Notes: generated by a model from the sequence alone, not told the origin. A stretch of 64,000 nucleotides of DNA from Papilionanthe hookeriana x Papilionanthe teres (GCA_022702705.1 CM040421.1:1-64000); one strand, 5' to 3'; positions 44,546 to 56,759 are shown, counted from the first letter of the stretch. Translations and numbers: made by a program.

Positions 44546-46152
44546 TGACCCACAATTTTTTTATTATGATATTTTAATTTAATTGCAACGAAGCCAAAAA
44601 CTTGACCCCTCTATATTATATGTATAGAATTGAAATTGTTTATGTTGTGGATGCTACGCAAGTATACGTATCGTATCAAGTAATACAGGGCTCTAGTGGA
44701 GTCCTGGTTATCGATCACACAGGGAAAGAGAAAATAAAATAACAGCTAATTTTAAAATAATAATAATAATTTTAAAATAGTATACGAAAATTTGGAGTTC
44801 TAAATTTAAGCGCAATAAAGTAAACTAAGTATTCTAATCAGGTAACTTAACTAAGTAAAAAATTAATACGTATTGAAAATGCAGGAATTTAAACTAATTG
44901 CTAAATAAGTCTTAATTATTCAGAAAAAAATATCTTTCCCCTTGTTTAGAAATTTAAGTGATTGATGAAATTAAATAGATAATTTTAAGGTATTGTGACA
45001 AATAGGAGCATTCCTATTCTTTACGCTTTAGTCAGTGTAAAAAATATTGACTAATTATATGTTTGATTACCGAATCTGCGGCTAGGTCGGGAGGATACCG
45101 ACTGCCACTTCGAGCTCCCACGTTCCCCTCGCCCGAGGGCTAACATCTACACTTCGGCTCTCGAACAATAGGACCGAATTGAATATTTTAGTCCGTCACA
45201 CTAAAATGCTCAATTCTACGCCCAGTGATATTATTTCCTATTTATTTGCACCTTCCTTCCAAAGCTTTTGAATTCCCAGAGTATCGGATGTAATTTTTAC
45301 TATAGTTGATAATCAACACATTTTAACAATTCAAATGGCCGGTTTGAAAGTAAATTAAGTTTTAAGTAAAAATCATCACAATTTATTAATATATAAAAGT
45401 ACTTCTATTTTTAGTTCATCAAGTCACTTAATTTCATAACAGGGAGAAAGACTAATAAACTACTCGGAATGCATGGGAACTAAACTAAACATGGATTTCA
45501 TTTAAAGTAATAAACAATAAATACAAATACTTATCTCAATTTATCCCCAAGCAGACTCCTCGCAGTTCCTTTGGCTCTTCCTTCTAGTACAGCAAGACTC
45601 ACTAAAAACTCACTAACTCACTAAATACTCACTTAAAAACTCTCTAAGACACACACTAAGACACAAAAACTGCACAAAAAACTGGACTCTAAAGACTTAA
45701 TTTCGGCTTCTATATATAGAGGTGAGCAAAGGACCAAGAGGTGTGTAAGCATCCCTTCAAAAAGTGTCCAGGTTCAATGTATCTGAGCCATTTGAACTAG
45801 CTCGCCGTCGGCGACTGAACTACCTCGGCTGTCGGCGAGGCTTCTGAAGATCTTCAAGCCGCGCTAGCTCGGCCGTCGGCGGGCTCGGGCTCGCTGTCAG
45901 CAAGAAAGTTATAATTCCTTCAGAAATGTCTCCTCGTAGCCTCGCCGTCGGCGGGCTCGATCTCGCCGTCGGTGACTCAGCACAAATTTCATTATTTTCT
46001 TCCTTTTTTCTCCAGATTCGCTTCTTTTTATGATTTTTGCTTTTATCACCTAAATTCTCCATTCCTGCAATAAAATAAAGAAAATACCTTTCTTTAAAGT
46101 GCAATTTCATCAAAAATAGGTATGAATTTCTTAATAAAATTTTCAGCGATCA
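44546..46152 (-). repeat. 5' LTR of element B (1607 bp)
   Basis: It aligns from end to end with the 3' LTR, from TGACCCACAATTTTT at 44546 to TTTTCAGCGATCA at 46152. The palindrome array is at 45801-45976 and the TATA box at 45710-45719 (minus strand). Differences from the other LTR are mostly substitutions and single-base indels, many of them CG here against TG or CA there. Confidence 0.95.
45801..45976. repeat. Palindrome array in the 5' LTR
   Basis: This is the counterpart of 33672-33847, with copies such as CTCGCCGTCGGCGAC, CTCGGCTGTCGGCGAGG and CTCGGCCGTCGGCGGGC. Some carry one inserted base compared with the other LTR. Confidence 0.85.
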
Positions 46153-46157
46153 TTCTG
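46153..46157. repeat. Target site duplication of element B, right (TTCTG)
   Basis: It matches 32422-32426 exactly and directly follows the terminal CA of the 5' LTR. Confidence 0.9.
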
Positions 46158-48300
46158 CAAGGTGTCCAGAAGACTTGTGAAACAGATAGGAGAAACCCGA
46201 ATATTTCACAATACTTTTGAACTTCCTTGAGGTCCTTTTGGACTTATTATAATTATTAAACGATTTATCCCTTTCATACCCTTATGCTCAGTGAACCAAT
46301 GTGTTAATCATCTCTAAGAGTAGGGCAATTCATCATTTATTATTTAATTTAAGAATTATATGGGTGAAGGCCCTAAAAGAACAAATTAAGGTTATTAGGG
46401 TACTTAGTCAAATTTTGATTTGGAGCTTATAATGTCTCAAAATTACTTTAGTTTTGATTATATTAATATTTCTAAACCTCTTTTAATTAAATTTGATTAA
46501 GCCTAGCTCACTACTAAGCCCCTTAAGATTTTAGGTGAGTATTTTATGACTTTTGGGAAAATTGAATTTTAAAAGGTAAGAATTTCCGTTAAAAGATCAT
46601 AATATTACTTTGAACACCAAGTAAAGGGGTTAGGCTGGTGGTTTATTAATTTCCAAAATCATGCCCCTAACCTTAAGATTCTTGTAATTTGATGTTTCTT
46701 CCAAATTATAATAATTAAGGAAATTTAAATATTTAATTTTGATATGACAAAATTACAGTGAGTTTCTACCATTTATCCCTTAATGTTTCAATCATTCAAA
46801 TGCACTTATTTAAAATAAAATTTTCCCATTTTTCCCTCTAGAATTTAAGCCAAAATATTAATTAAGGCTAAGTGTCCAAAATTATCCTTTTGCCCTTAAG
46901 GTCCTATCACTTCATAATTCATGAATTTTAACTCAAATGACTTTAGAATTTTTATCATACTTTACTAATGGATTAATTAAAACATCATAGGAGAAAGTGT
47001 GAATTTTCAAAATTTAAATTAATTTATATATTTATTTTATGCAAAATTAAGATTTTTAATGAAAAATCAATAACTTGACCAAGATAAATCTCATTCCCTT
47101 CCAATTTTTACTGGAGGTAGCCCTAGATTAGAGAATCACTTGGACCAAATTTCATGATTTATTGAATTTTAATTTAATTATAAGAATTATTTTAAGTTCT
47201 GGAGTTTTAATTAATTATAAAACATTTAAATGTTAAAAATTTAATTTTATATTTTTCAAAAATTTCTCTGAGGTCAAGGAACCCAGCGAAATAAATTTCA
47301 TATTTTTTTTATTTTTATTTTAATTATTAGAATTATTTTAGTGGAAAATTAAGAAAATTCATTTTTTTCCCTTTTTAAAAAAATTGATTTAAGCCTTTAA
47401 AAATTGATATTTTAATTTTAAAACTTAAGAAAATTATGGGGATGTTTCCTAAGTAGTTAGGAAACCAAAAGTGACAATATGGTGATTTTTAATATTTTTA
47501 TGATTATTATTATTATTTAATCATTTAAATATTAAAATATGATTAAAAATGAAAATTTTGTAAAAATCCTAATTTTATTTTTAAAAGGAACCTCTAATCA
47601 CAGAGAACTCCCAAAACCATTCTTATAATTTTTTTGACATGTGTTTTATTTTTTAAAAATCATTTAAGTGCCAAAAAAGCATTGGACTTAGAAAATTTAT
47701 TTAACCTATTAAATTAATTTGAAATAACTTCAAAAATTTTATGGGAGTTTCTCTGTTCCTGAAGCACAGTGGAGAGCAATTTTTGTGTTATTTTAATTTT
47801 TATTTTGTCCTCATTAATTAAAAGTTTGTTTTAGGTCAAATGGACAATTAGGCTTATTTTTACCATTTTAAATCATGAAAAAATTTTCCTAGGGCTTTCT
47901 GACCATAAAGAACCTACCACAATTTTTTTGGGATTTTTTAAGCAATATGCTAATTATCACATTTAATTTATCAAATAATATACATAAACTTGAAAAATAT
48001 GATTCTCTGTCTAGGGATCTTCTCTGATTTTTGGAAAAATCAGGGAAGATCCCTCATGATAGAGAAACAACATACCAAAATTTCAAGCTATGGTGAAACT
48101 CCTACATGCATGGAGAATTAAAAGACTAAAAATAGTATTTAAATTATTAAAAATAAAATATTCATCAAAAATATTTTAAATCATTTCCACATTGTGCTCC
48201 TCCGTTCACTGAGCACTAGCATATTTTTCTTTTATTTTTATAATTTTTCTAGGCCAAGATATGAATTTTTAAAGTTCAGGTGATTTAAATAAATCAGAAA
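46158..48300. other. AT-rich, repeat-derived, non-coding DNA
   Basis: No gene or clear element ends are visible. The sequence is a mixture of AATTTTTAAAATT-type tracts and is probably the other half of the repeat in which element B landed. Confidence 0.5.
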
Positions 48301-49160
48301 ATCCATATTTTCCTACTTAAGTGACTCAACGCCACCTCAACCTACGACGGATCGAACTCCCCACGCGGCACGCTCCCATTCGAAGCCGCCAGCTGACTGG
48401 GATGCCACGCAGCCCGCTGTTCTGTTCCATCCTCTCGTCCAGCGCGATCCGAGCCGTCCATCTAAAACACGCGCGATCCAACGGCTGCCCATCTTCGTCC
48501 CCAACTGGTGTGATCCTGTGACCGTCCACACTAAAACCCTAATTTCGCAGCCTAGACTTAATCAAATAGCTTCGAGTTTGATCCATAGATTCGTCTAAAG
48601 CATGACAAACATATCCATACGGCTAAGCATGGTTTAAATTAACCCTAATTACATAGAGAATCCAGAGAAGCTCGGGAAAAAGAAGGGGTTAATACCTTGA
48701 CTCTGAGAAGTGAAACTTTGATCAGAGATGCTCTACACCTTCGCTAGAGTCCCAGGAGCTCAGGGATGAAGCCTCTTACCCTGGTGAATTGCCTAGGTAT
48801 GAAAGTGACCAGACCCGATTTCGAGCTTTGATGGAAGTCTGATAAAGAGGCTCTCTGTGATAGGGCTTTGATGAGGGATCCTCTTTTTTCACTCTTTGGG
48901 AAGGTGTGGGCACAGTTAATTGCATTTTGGTGCACTGTGGAACTATGAAGAAATATGTCCTGGTTTTCGGCCAAATTTCAGTGATGAAATGGGGATCTGT
49001 GGCTGAAGACAGTGGTCACTCTTAGGACCTATCAGGGAAGCTTTGGAAGCAATTTGGTGGAGTTTCCTTGAGAAAAGTTTTAGCACCTGGTTTTGGCCGT
49101 GAAGAGGTCTATTTATGGCCATGGCCATTGGGCTGAACTCAGGGGCTGGCAATTGTTGGA
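48301..49160 (-). promoter_or_regulatory. Less AT-rich promoter-like block, possibly an LTR
   Basis: On the minus strand CCATAAATAGACCTCTT at about 49103-49119 is a TATA-like box, followed by a leader without long frames. A donor-like CAAG/GTATTAACC lies near 48693. At 48320-48530 is a GC-rich stretch (CCACGCGGCACGCTCC, CGATCCGAGCCGTCC). The shape fits the start of a retrotransposon transcript. No partner LTR was found, so this is tentative. Confidence 0.35.
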
Positions 49161-51400
49161 TTCAACTGCCTAGGTGGAGGGCAGATGAGCCCCAATGGCA
49201 ATTCAGAGCTGACTTAGCCATAGGTGGAGTTTGAGTTCAATTTGAGAGGGGGTGGCTCTATGTTTTGGTGTTTTGTGGCCACTAGGGCGGCCAAGAGGGC
49301 CAGGGCTGGTGGGCAAGGGGTTCCAGTGAGCAAGGGGAGGATTAATGATGATTTACCCCCAATGACAAGATATGATGGTGAAGATATTTTGATTAAGGCG
49401 AAATGTGGGGTGAAATCCCCTAATTCAAGGGAACTTTGGTCCATGGCTCCATTAGTGTGGGCTAGGTGGGTCTAGGGTGGTTCTTAGGGGTCACTTGGAG
49501 GTTGTGGAGGAGTTGGTTTGGTTATATTTGGTTCAAATTGATTAAGTTAGGTTATGGGTTCAATTTTGGATCACATGAGTCAATGTTGGGCTAGGTTGGC
49601 TTTGAGCTTGGGTTAGACCCAAATTATTGATCAATAAGATGTGTATGATCGTCATGAAGTGATTAGAAAAGGTTTGGAGTAGTGTTGAATTGATTTGGTA
49701 GGTCAATTTGGCATGGTTTGGGATTTTGGTCAATTTAGGGCGAGTTGGGTTAACTTGGGTTTAGGTTGGGCTAGGGTTGGGTCTAAAGACAATTGAAGGT
49801 TCCAAATGGTCTAGGGGGATGTCATAAAGAGTTCCCAACATTAATTGGGTGGAAAGTTTAGGGTTAGGGCACTCGATTTGGGAGATTTTGGCCATATGGT
49901 TGTTTGGATCAAAGTTTAGGGTTTTGGACTTTAAGTGGATTTGGGTGCGACTTGGGCTCAAATTTAGGGCAATTGATGGTTCAATTCAATTTAGGGGAGT
50001 GTTATGAAGAGTTTAGAATTCAAATTGTGGAGAAATTGATTGGTGTTAGGTCAATTTGGGGGATTTGGGTCACTAAGGCAAAATTGGAGATTTTGAATCT
50101 CAAGTGAAATTGAACTCAAATGTGGGTCAAAATGAGCTTGTATTTGGTTTATATTGCTATATGAGATGTTTAATTAAAGTTTGGAGTTGAAATTGGGCAA
50201 GATTGGGGTTAATTGGGTAGACATTGGGTTTAATTTGGGCGCTATTTGGTTAAATGAATCAAATTGGGGTTTTGGTTTAATTGGGCTAAATTGGCCAAAT
50301 TGGGTGATGTGGTAGTTTAGAGAAATGAAATTGGGAATATTTGGAATGTTTTGGGAATTTATGGGAATTTATGAGAATTTTTGGAATTTTTAAAATTTTG
50401 GGTTAAGAGGGGCATTTTGGTCATTTTAGGGATTTTTGGGGGAAATTTGACAATTTTGGGTAATTTTGACTAATTTAAGTTGTAGGAAGTATTTTGGAAT
50501 GATTTTTGGAGAATAATGGGTAATTTGGGTAATTTTGGAAATTTTGGAGGGTTTTGAGGTTTTGGCGGCATTTTGGGTATTTTGGGACAAAGGGGTTAGA
50601 AAATTGGAATCTTTGAGAAAATTGAAATTGGTTGAAGGTGAGTAATATGAAATTGTTTAGGTTGAGCGATGAACCAAGGGTCACCCTCATTTACTGCTCT
50701 AAGTGTTGGTACTAGCCAAATCCTAGCCTGAGGCTAAGAGATTGAGAAAACCACTTACATGAGTTTCCAAAGAGTTAGGGGATCAAAGGTGATGTGCCTT
50801 ATTTAGGGCTGTGAGTATGTAGTGCAAGTTTGGTGTGAGCTCCAGACCTCCCGGGGTAGATCCTATGGTCTGACCACCTATAGGAGACTTCCCCTGGGCT
50901 TCCTTATGCTTGGTCTCTTCCTCTCAAAAACTAGATGTTAGGTCTTAAGTATATGAAAACTTCCTGTGAAGTGAGAAAAGTTTGAATTTCTAAAGGGAAA
51001 TGGTTCCATGACTAGTCTTATAAGAAAGTCACTAGGATAGTCTTATGGCTAGACCCTAGGCGATCTAAAGAGAGACATTCCCTTCAATAAAAGTGAGGTC
51101 AACCTATATTCATTGACTAAAATAGTTTATAACTTTAATAACCTAGGATATTATAACCATGTGATCTTACTTGGCTTCACACTTCTCTGCTTAAAACTTT
51201 AATTTGATATTTGGTTTCTCCTTTGATCATAAGAAGTGTCACTAGCATTCAACCATGAAGCAGTAATTCATCAATCTCCCAACCCTTTTCACAAAATTAT
51301 AATATCATGTCTTTGAAATAATTTTGGCACCGACAAAAATGAATTTATGATTTTCACTTCTTTGGTTGAGCTTTAAGCAATATTTGAAAATATGAACTTG
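49161..51400. other. Purine-rich degenerate repeats and unannotated DNA
   Basis: From about 49500 to 50660 the plus strand is made of TTGGGTT, AATTTGGG and GGGATTTTGG variants without a fixed period. The reading frames at 49224 and 49904 are side effects of this composition. The stretch 50690-51400 is unstructured, with no gene. Confidence 0.5.
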
Positions 51401-51952
51401 GCTTCTTCACTTTATGGAGTGGCCAAGATTCAATTTGTAGATCATCATGCAGCATGCTTCACTAGACAGTTTCAATAACGTATAAGCTAAAAAAATATAT
51501 GATAAACATGGTTTAGTATAGTGGATGATAATTAAATTAAGAAAATAATAGTATAGCTGATAGGTTTAAAACTATTACAATATGATTGATAATAACCAAA
51601 TTTATTTTCTTAAAACAAGATAACAAAAATAATATAAATTAGAAGGATTCAACAAGGTCCCATAATAATGAATAAATATAATTTTATAAGTAATCCTATT
51701 CTAATAAAAATAACAAAATTTATGAACAAGACGATTAAACAAATTTAGAATTTGTTTTTTTATATGAAAATAGTTGATAGATGCAATTATTAAAAACTAA
51801 AGCATTAAAAGTAAATAATAAAACATAGTTACAACTCATAAGAAAATCATCTTCATCTAAAACTTTGAGCTCTAATATAAACAAAATCCCAAATCCATTT
51901 ACAGAGCAAATATTATATTTGGACTTCAGACACAATATTAAGTCAGGACTTA

Positions 51953-52370
51953 GAGAAAATATTATATCAGGACTCTGCACGAAGAGCTACGTGCGAAGTC
52001 CAACGAAATCACGCCACGTGGTGCGTGGCAAAAATAAAAAAAAAAAAATTTGTCCGGTAACGTAGGGAATATTCCTCCCATGTTATTCCGTGTTATTCAA
52101 GTGTTATTGTGTGTTATTAATGTGTTAGTGATGTGTTATTGTGTTATTATAACACTGAGAATATTCTCATAACAGAATAATACATGAATAATACACAATA
52201 CTACTTGAATAACACACAATAACATTTGAATAACACAGAATAATACGAGGAGAATATTCTCTGTGTTATAGGGTAAGTTTTATTTTTTATTTTTTATCAC
52301 GCACCACGTGACGTGATTTCTTTGAACCACACATAACTCTACATGTGGAGACCTGAAATAATATTTTCTC
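51953..52370. mobile_element. Foldback MULE-family MITE, 418 bp
   Basis: The two halves are reverse complements. The left begins GAGAAAATATTATATCAGGA, and the right end reverse complemented begins GAGAAAATATTATTTCAGG. Both continue with a CACGCCACGTGGTGCGTG-like block and then TGTTATTC-rich DNA up to a centre near 52160. The terminal block ATATTATATCAGGACTCTGCAC is close to ATATTACATCCGTACTCCGCAC at the end of the MULE at 61362, which places it in that family. No target duplication was confirmed. Confidence 0.75.
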
Positions 52371-52440
52371 AATCTGAATATAGCATCACTCGTCAAATGA
52401 GTCCATCAAATACACTGCCTTACATGTGGGGAGTCGTGAC

Positions 52441-53179
52441 TAGGGCTGTCAAAAAAGCTTGTTGTTCGCGAACAGTTCGTGTTCTTTTCTCCAAGAAGTC
52501 GTGTTCGATTCGTTCAATAAGCAAACGAGACGAACACGAACAATTTTTTTCATTCGGTTTGTTAAACGAACCCAACAAGAATAGTGATGTGTTCGTTCGT
52601 GTTCGGTTCGTTATTGTTTGAAATATAAAATAATTTAAAATAATTATATATAAAAATTATGATATTTTAAAAATAATTATATATTATAAAAATTTATTAT
52701 ATTTTAAATAATTAACCTTCTATAAATTAAAAAATATGATAAATTAATAATAATAATAATAATATTATAGTATTAATTATATTAATATAAATAGTATAAT
52801 ATTATAATTAATATACTATATTATATATTAAAATAAAACCCTAAACAAAATCCTAAACGTCTTATTCGGTTTGTTTCATTTTGAGGAAGTATGAATTACG
52901 TGATGTGCATGAGATACCTGATTAATTTGCTTCATTTTGAGGAACTTTCTATATCTAGGCTAAGGCTGTCAAAAAAGCTCGTTGTTCGTGAGCATTTCGT
53001 GTTCGGTTCGCTAGGAAATTCGTGTTCGATTCGTTCGATAAACAAACAAGACGAAAACAAACAATTTTTTTTTTCGTTCGGTTTGTTAAACGAAACAAAC
53101 ACAGACAGTGATGTATTCTAAAATTTTGAACACGAACTCTAACTATATTCATTTCATGTTCGGTTCGTTTACACCCATA
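52441..53179. mobile_element. hAT-like element with internal duplication
   Basis: The left end TAGGGCTGTCAAAAAAGC and the right end (reverse complement TATGGGTGTAAACGAACC) are imperfect inverted repeats. The flanks GTCGTGAC (52433-52440) and GTTCTGAC (53180-53187) agree at six of eight positions. The segment GGCTGTCAAAAAAGCT at 52444 recurs at 52964, followed both times by TTCGTGTTC- and CGTTCGGTTTGTTAAACGAA-type sequence, so the element looks like a head-to-tail dimer. The middle is AT-rich, with no coding capacity. Confidence 0.6.
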
Positions 53180-53289
53180 GTTCTGACCTAATATTATTTA
53201 CCGTTTCATTCAAAGTTCCATCGACGGAGGTACGGGCCTCAACATTGATCGAGAATCCCCTTCGGGTAGCGGCGACGGCGAGCGCAGGA

Positions 53290-53565
53290 ATGGTCTCACA
53301 GCGGTGGGCTTACATAAGAATTGTGACGGGTACAATTCTTGGCGGAGTCCTCGGTTTCTACGTGATGCATCGGGTCGAAATGGGCTATAAGGCAACTCTT
53401 CTCTCTATCTCTTTCTCTCTCCACACAGACAATGTTTGCCTGGTCGTTGTTATCCTTTGCTTGGTGCAGGAGAGGAGGACTGAGGAGATACGGAGGTACC
53501 AGAACGAGATGAAAAGGAGACAGCAAGAAGAACAAGCTCACTCCGAATCCTGGTCGGACTCTTAG
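53290..53565 (+). CDS. Small single-pass membrane protein, 65 aa, two exons
   Basis: Exon 1 is 53290-53391 and exon 2 is 53470-53565. The protein starts MVSQRWAYIRIVTG. It has one hydrophobic segment (TGTILGGVLGFYVMHRVE, residues 13-30), then a highly charged, probably helical tail with ERRTEEIRRYQNEMKRRQQE, ending in SESWSDS. The shape recalls small plant inner-membrane proteins, but I do not recognise the family by name and assign no function. The 78-bp intron uses a GC donor (TATAAG/GCAACT) and a normal acceptor (GGTGCAG). It is a multiple of three and free of stops, so unspliced RNA would add 26 hydrophobic residues. An upstream open part (53245) exists but has no ATG. Confidence 0.65.
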   Translation: MVSQRWAYIRIVTGTILGGVLGFYVMHRVEMGYKATLLSISFSLHTDNVCLVVVILCLVQERRTEEIRRYQNEMKRRQQEEQAHSESWSDS

Positions 53566-55410
53566 GGTGTGTTCTGTTTTTCCAATCTCGTCATTCCTTC
53601 CTGAGTTTTTTTTGGATCAATTTACCTGGAACTAATGGTTGCTTGTTTCTTTCCTGGATTTTTGTCGACCAAAAGTATTTTGCTTTCGCATTCCGCACTG
53701 CTGAAATTTTCTGTTGAAGACAGACAAAAAGGATGATTTGTCCGAGTTTCTGCTCAGATGTCTTCAGTTTGTTGCCTTCTCGAGCTTTCAACTCTTAATC
53801 AAACTAAAGCTATGCTCTGGTCTTTAAAGCTTGCTTCTTCTTCTTGCCTTAACAATTCCATTTCTCTTCTTGCTTCTTTATAACCTCTTTGCTTGTACTG
53901 AAGAAGACCTTCATTGCATTGTTGTTGAGGAAAATGTATATCTTTCATAATGTGTTAATTTTATGCTTAATATTCTAGGGCATGCATTTCATAGAAAATA
54001 ACATCGATATCTGTTCATAATGCTGAAAGTTATCCTTTTTATTTCTTGCTATTGCAGTGGTTCTTCATGTTACTCTTTTTTAATGGCTGGCTCCACCCTA
54101 TTTGATTCTCTTGGCCCATTTGTAGGCCATTGAGAGGGCATATAATTTCCTCCACAACGTTACTCATCATTGAAAGGTCTAATAACTTTAGATTTTCCAC
54201 ATTCACCACAAAGTTTATATACATATAGGCAGGCAATGTCAACTGGTACGTGTTGTTCCAGATCTTTGTGATCGTCTTGAATGGTCCAGAAGTAATTTGT
54301 TTGATTTTTCAACCCTTCCCCAATATTTATAAAACAAGAATTTGTTGTAAATTATTTTTAAGAATTGTTTCTTCTTAATTCTACTTCTTGACTATTTTTT
54401 CTCTCTCTTTATTCGTCATTAAAGGTTTTACTGCCTTGAGTTTTGTTATTTCTTTCAACGACCATGACAAACTTACTCGAGTGATTGAGGTTTTTGATGG
54501 AGAGGATCATAATTTTATTATAGATGATGTAATGTAGTCCATTCATGCAATTAATCAGCTTAAAGACTTATATAACAGCTCACCAATCATCAATGCTTAT
54601 CTTCTGAACTCTTTGCCTTATTCTTGCATGGTTTGTTCATGTCACCACTACAACTCGCACCACTTTCCACATCTTTTATTTTTTCACCCGTAGGCTATAA
54701 TTCTTTATTTTGTTGCTCATGTTTGAGATGTGCGTTCCACTACATCAGCATTTACTTGGTAATTTTTAGGCAGGTGTATAATATCTTCTATTGAGAAGAA
54801 TCCCATAGAGATTAAAATAGATTTTGTCAATTTAACCATCGAAGGTGAAGATATGTTGGCTTCTACTTTTAAAGGTTGGTGCCACCGTTCGAAAGAGAGC
54901 TCAAGATTCTCATCTGGGTCCTCTTCTTGCTTGCCATAACATTCATTGGCTTCTTGCTATCATATTGATGTGATGTTCATTTGCAATCAATCCTTCTTAT
55001 AAGTCGTTTCGCGATTTGTTATTTTTTATGCTTTGGTCAATTGTCCATAATCACAACCATTTGTTGTTGAAAGAGGGTAAAGTGTTGCTTTGATTTCATT
55101 ATATGCTTGAAATCATAGACTACGGATCTGATTTATTCTTGTTTGATTCTTTTGCTATAAAGTGATTCTTTACTGAATGAATCAAATGATTATGTTTGGT
55201 TTTCCCAAAAGTGCTCTTACTATTTTTAATTTTGTAGCCTTACTTTTATCTTACATTTATTTTTGTTTATGATTATATTTGTTTATTTTGTGCTACCAAT
55301 ATATTTTGAACATTTTTATTTTTTTGGGCGATCAAACACAACATCAAGAGTAATATACTCTCTCGGAAGATAAAAAAATTAATTTACAATTGACTCAATC
55401 TTTCAAATAA
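53566..55410. other. Downstream of the small gene, no gene seen
   Basis: AT-rich, with stops in all frames. Weak traces that may derive from a retroelement gag occur near 54480-54860, but I cannot support an assignment. Confidence 0.45.
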
Positions 55411-55419
55411 AAATTTCAT

Positions 55420-56150
55420 TCATATTTGATAGGCCTGCATTAACCAATAGATTTTTTTTTCTATTAACATAGAGGTTAGATATGGTTTACATTAACTTGG
55501 TTTATAAGTTTTCTGTAAAAGCAAACCACTTATGGTTAATTATATCTTAGGAGAATGAATCTTTTAGAAATACTCTCGATTAAATTTATGATTAAGTCTC
55601 CAAAACAATGTTAAGTTTTTCAAGATTGCTATCCAAAATTTCAATTTAGAATAGTTCTTTTTGGAGTCCAAAGAAGAAAACATAAGAAGTACTTAGATAC
55701 TGAGAAACTCAGTAGCACTTTCACTATTCTATGGTTGGGCTTTAATTATTTTGAAATTAAAAGATTTATTTATTTAAGTTGATCCCTTTAATATAAAGTT
55801 CCAAATTATTTTCAACAATAACAAATTGTGAGAAAGCCTAGAAAATGAGGGTTTATGTCATAGGAAGACGAATGACCTCAAAATAAAAGATGAAAGGTGA
55901 GGTTTGCTAAGTAGAACCTCAAACCCTAATTTAATGAAATGCAATAAAATGATTTATATTTCAATCCCACAAAGGACTGAATCAAGTCCTACTATATTGA
56001 ATTTATAATTATGTCTGGAAAGGACTATCAGCTAAACCTCCTAAGCATTTTAAAACCCTGAGATCCGATCATATGAATGTAATATAGTGTGAGTTGTTGA
56101 TTATTAGAAAGGGTAAGTATGTCTTATAACTTGATTGTGCAAATCAAGTA
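55420..56150. repeat. Diverged copy of the repeat at 30850-31500
   Basis: Shared landmarks in the same order include TTAATTAYATCTTAG, GAGTCCAAAGRAGAAAA, CTAT...GGTTTGGCTTT, and a GATTTATGTCATA segment followed by AATGAC...CC. The two copies differ by many substitutions and indels. The family and the ends are unknown. Confidence 0.5.
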
Positions 56151-56455
56151 GCCTAAACATGTTTGGTATGCAATGCATCTAACTAATGCAAATATTTTAT
56201 TTTTTTAAAATTAAAGTTTTATCATGGACTTAATTAAGGTAGTTAATTGATTTAATTTATTTTTAATGTTTGTTTGGTGCTCAACAGGCTGTGCAAAGGA
56301 ATATGCAATTTGTAATTGTGCACTGGGAAAGTCATAAGGCTAAGTCACAAACTTCATCCTATAAGAGCTATGGTCCTTACTACTATTATCCCCCCTTTCT
56401 GTGCAATTGATGAAGGCCTGAAGACGAAAAATAGAAGCAAAGATATAATACATAT

Positions 56456-56746
56456 TGTTAGACGTTATATTTAAAAATAATTTATTCCTGTTCGAAGTTA
56501 TGAGGATTAGATTTATTTTCTTGGATTTGGTTTATTTCCGTTTCTATTTTAGGCTTTTCTATTTTATGTCGTTTCCTTTATCTCCAAGTAATTATTATGA
56601 ATTGATTAATTGGAGATATGTGTGTTATATCTTTCCTTTCATGTTATTTCATTTTTATTATCTTTCCTATTATAAGATTCATGTAAGGGTATTTAGACTC
56701 ACCTTTCATATCAGTAAAATATTCCACTAAATTCTGAAAATCAGCA
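56456..56746 (+). repeat. Copia-type LTR (291 bp) next to a primer site
   Basis: It begins TGTTAGACGTTATAT and ends CTGAAAATCAGCA directly before TGGCATCAAAGCC. That follow-on differs at two bases from TGGTATCAGAGCC, the initiator-tRNA-Met primer site of plant copia elements. The LTR is T-rich, with a decayed interior. The second LTR is not found in the window. Confidence 0.6.
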
Positions 56747-56759
56747 TGGCATCAAAGCC
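56747..56759 (+). other. Primer binding site next to the copia-type LTR
   Basis: TGGCATCAAAGCC is a decayed match to the tRNA-Met site, contiguous with the LTR end. Confidence 0.55.

Larger units (their letters stand above)
32427..46152 (-). mobile_element. Complete Athila-like Ty3/gypsy retrotransposon (element B), 13.7 kb
   Basis: The element has two very similar LTRs (32427-34022 and 44546-46152), TG...CA ends, a perfect 5-bp target duplication, a primer site and a polypurine tract. On the minus strand the internal order is gag, protease, RT/RNase H, integrase and then two ORFs in the envelope position. This order and the protein signatures place it in the Athila lineage. Every coding region is broken by small insertions, deletions and stops. 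As it stands it cannot be autonomous, although the LTRs are still alike enough to suggest a fairly recent insertion. Many of the small differences from element A sit at CG dinucleotides. Confidence 0.95.

Noticed and set aside
48321..48531. Short Arg-rich frames on both strands
   Set aside because: They come from a local GC-rich block; no domain and no supporting structure.
54480..54860. Possible copia gag relic
   Set aside because: Only vague resemblance; no conserved motif could be read in a consistent frame.
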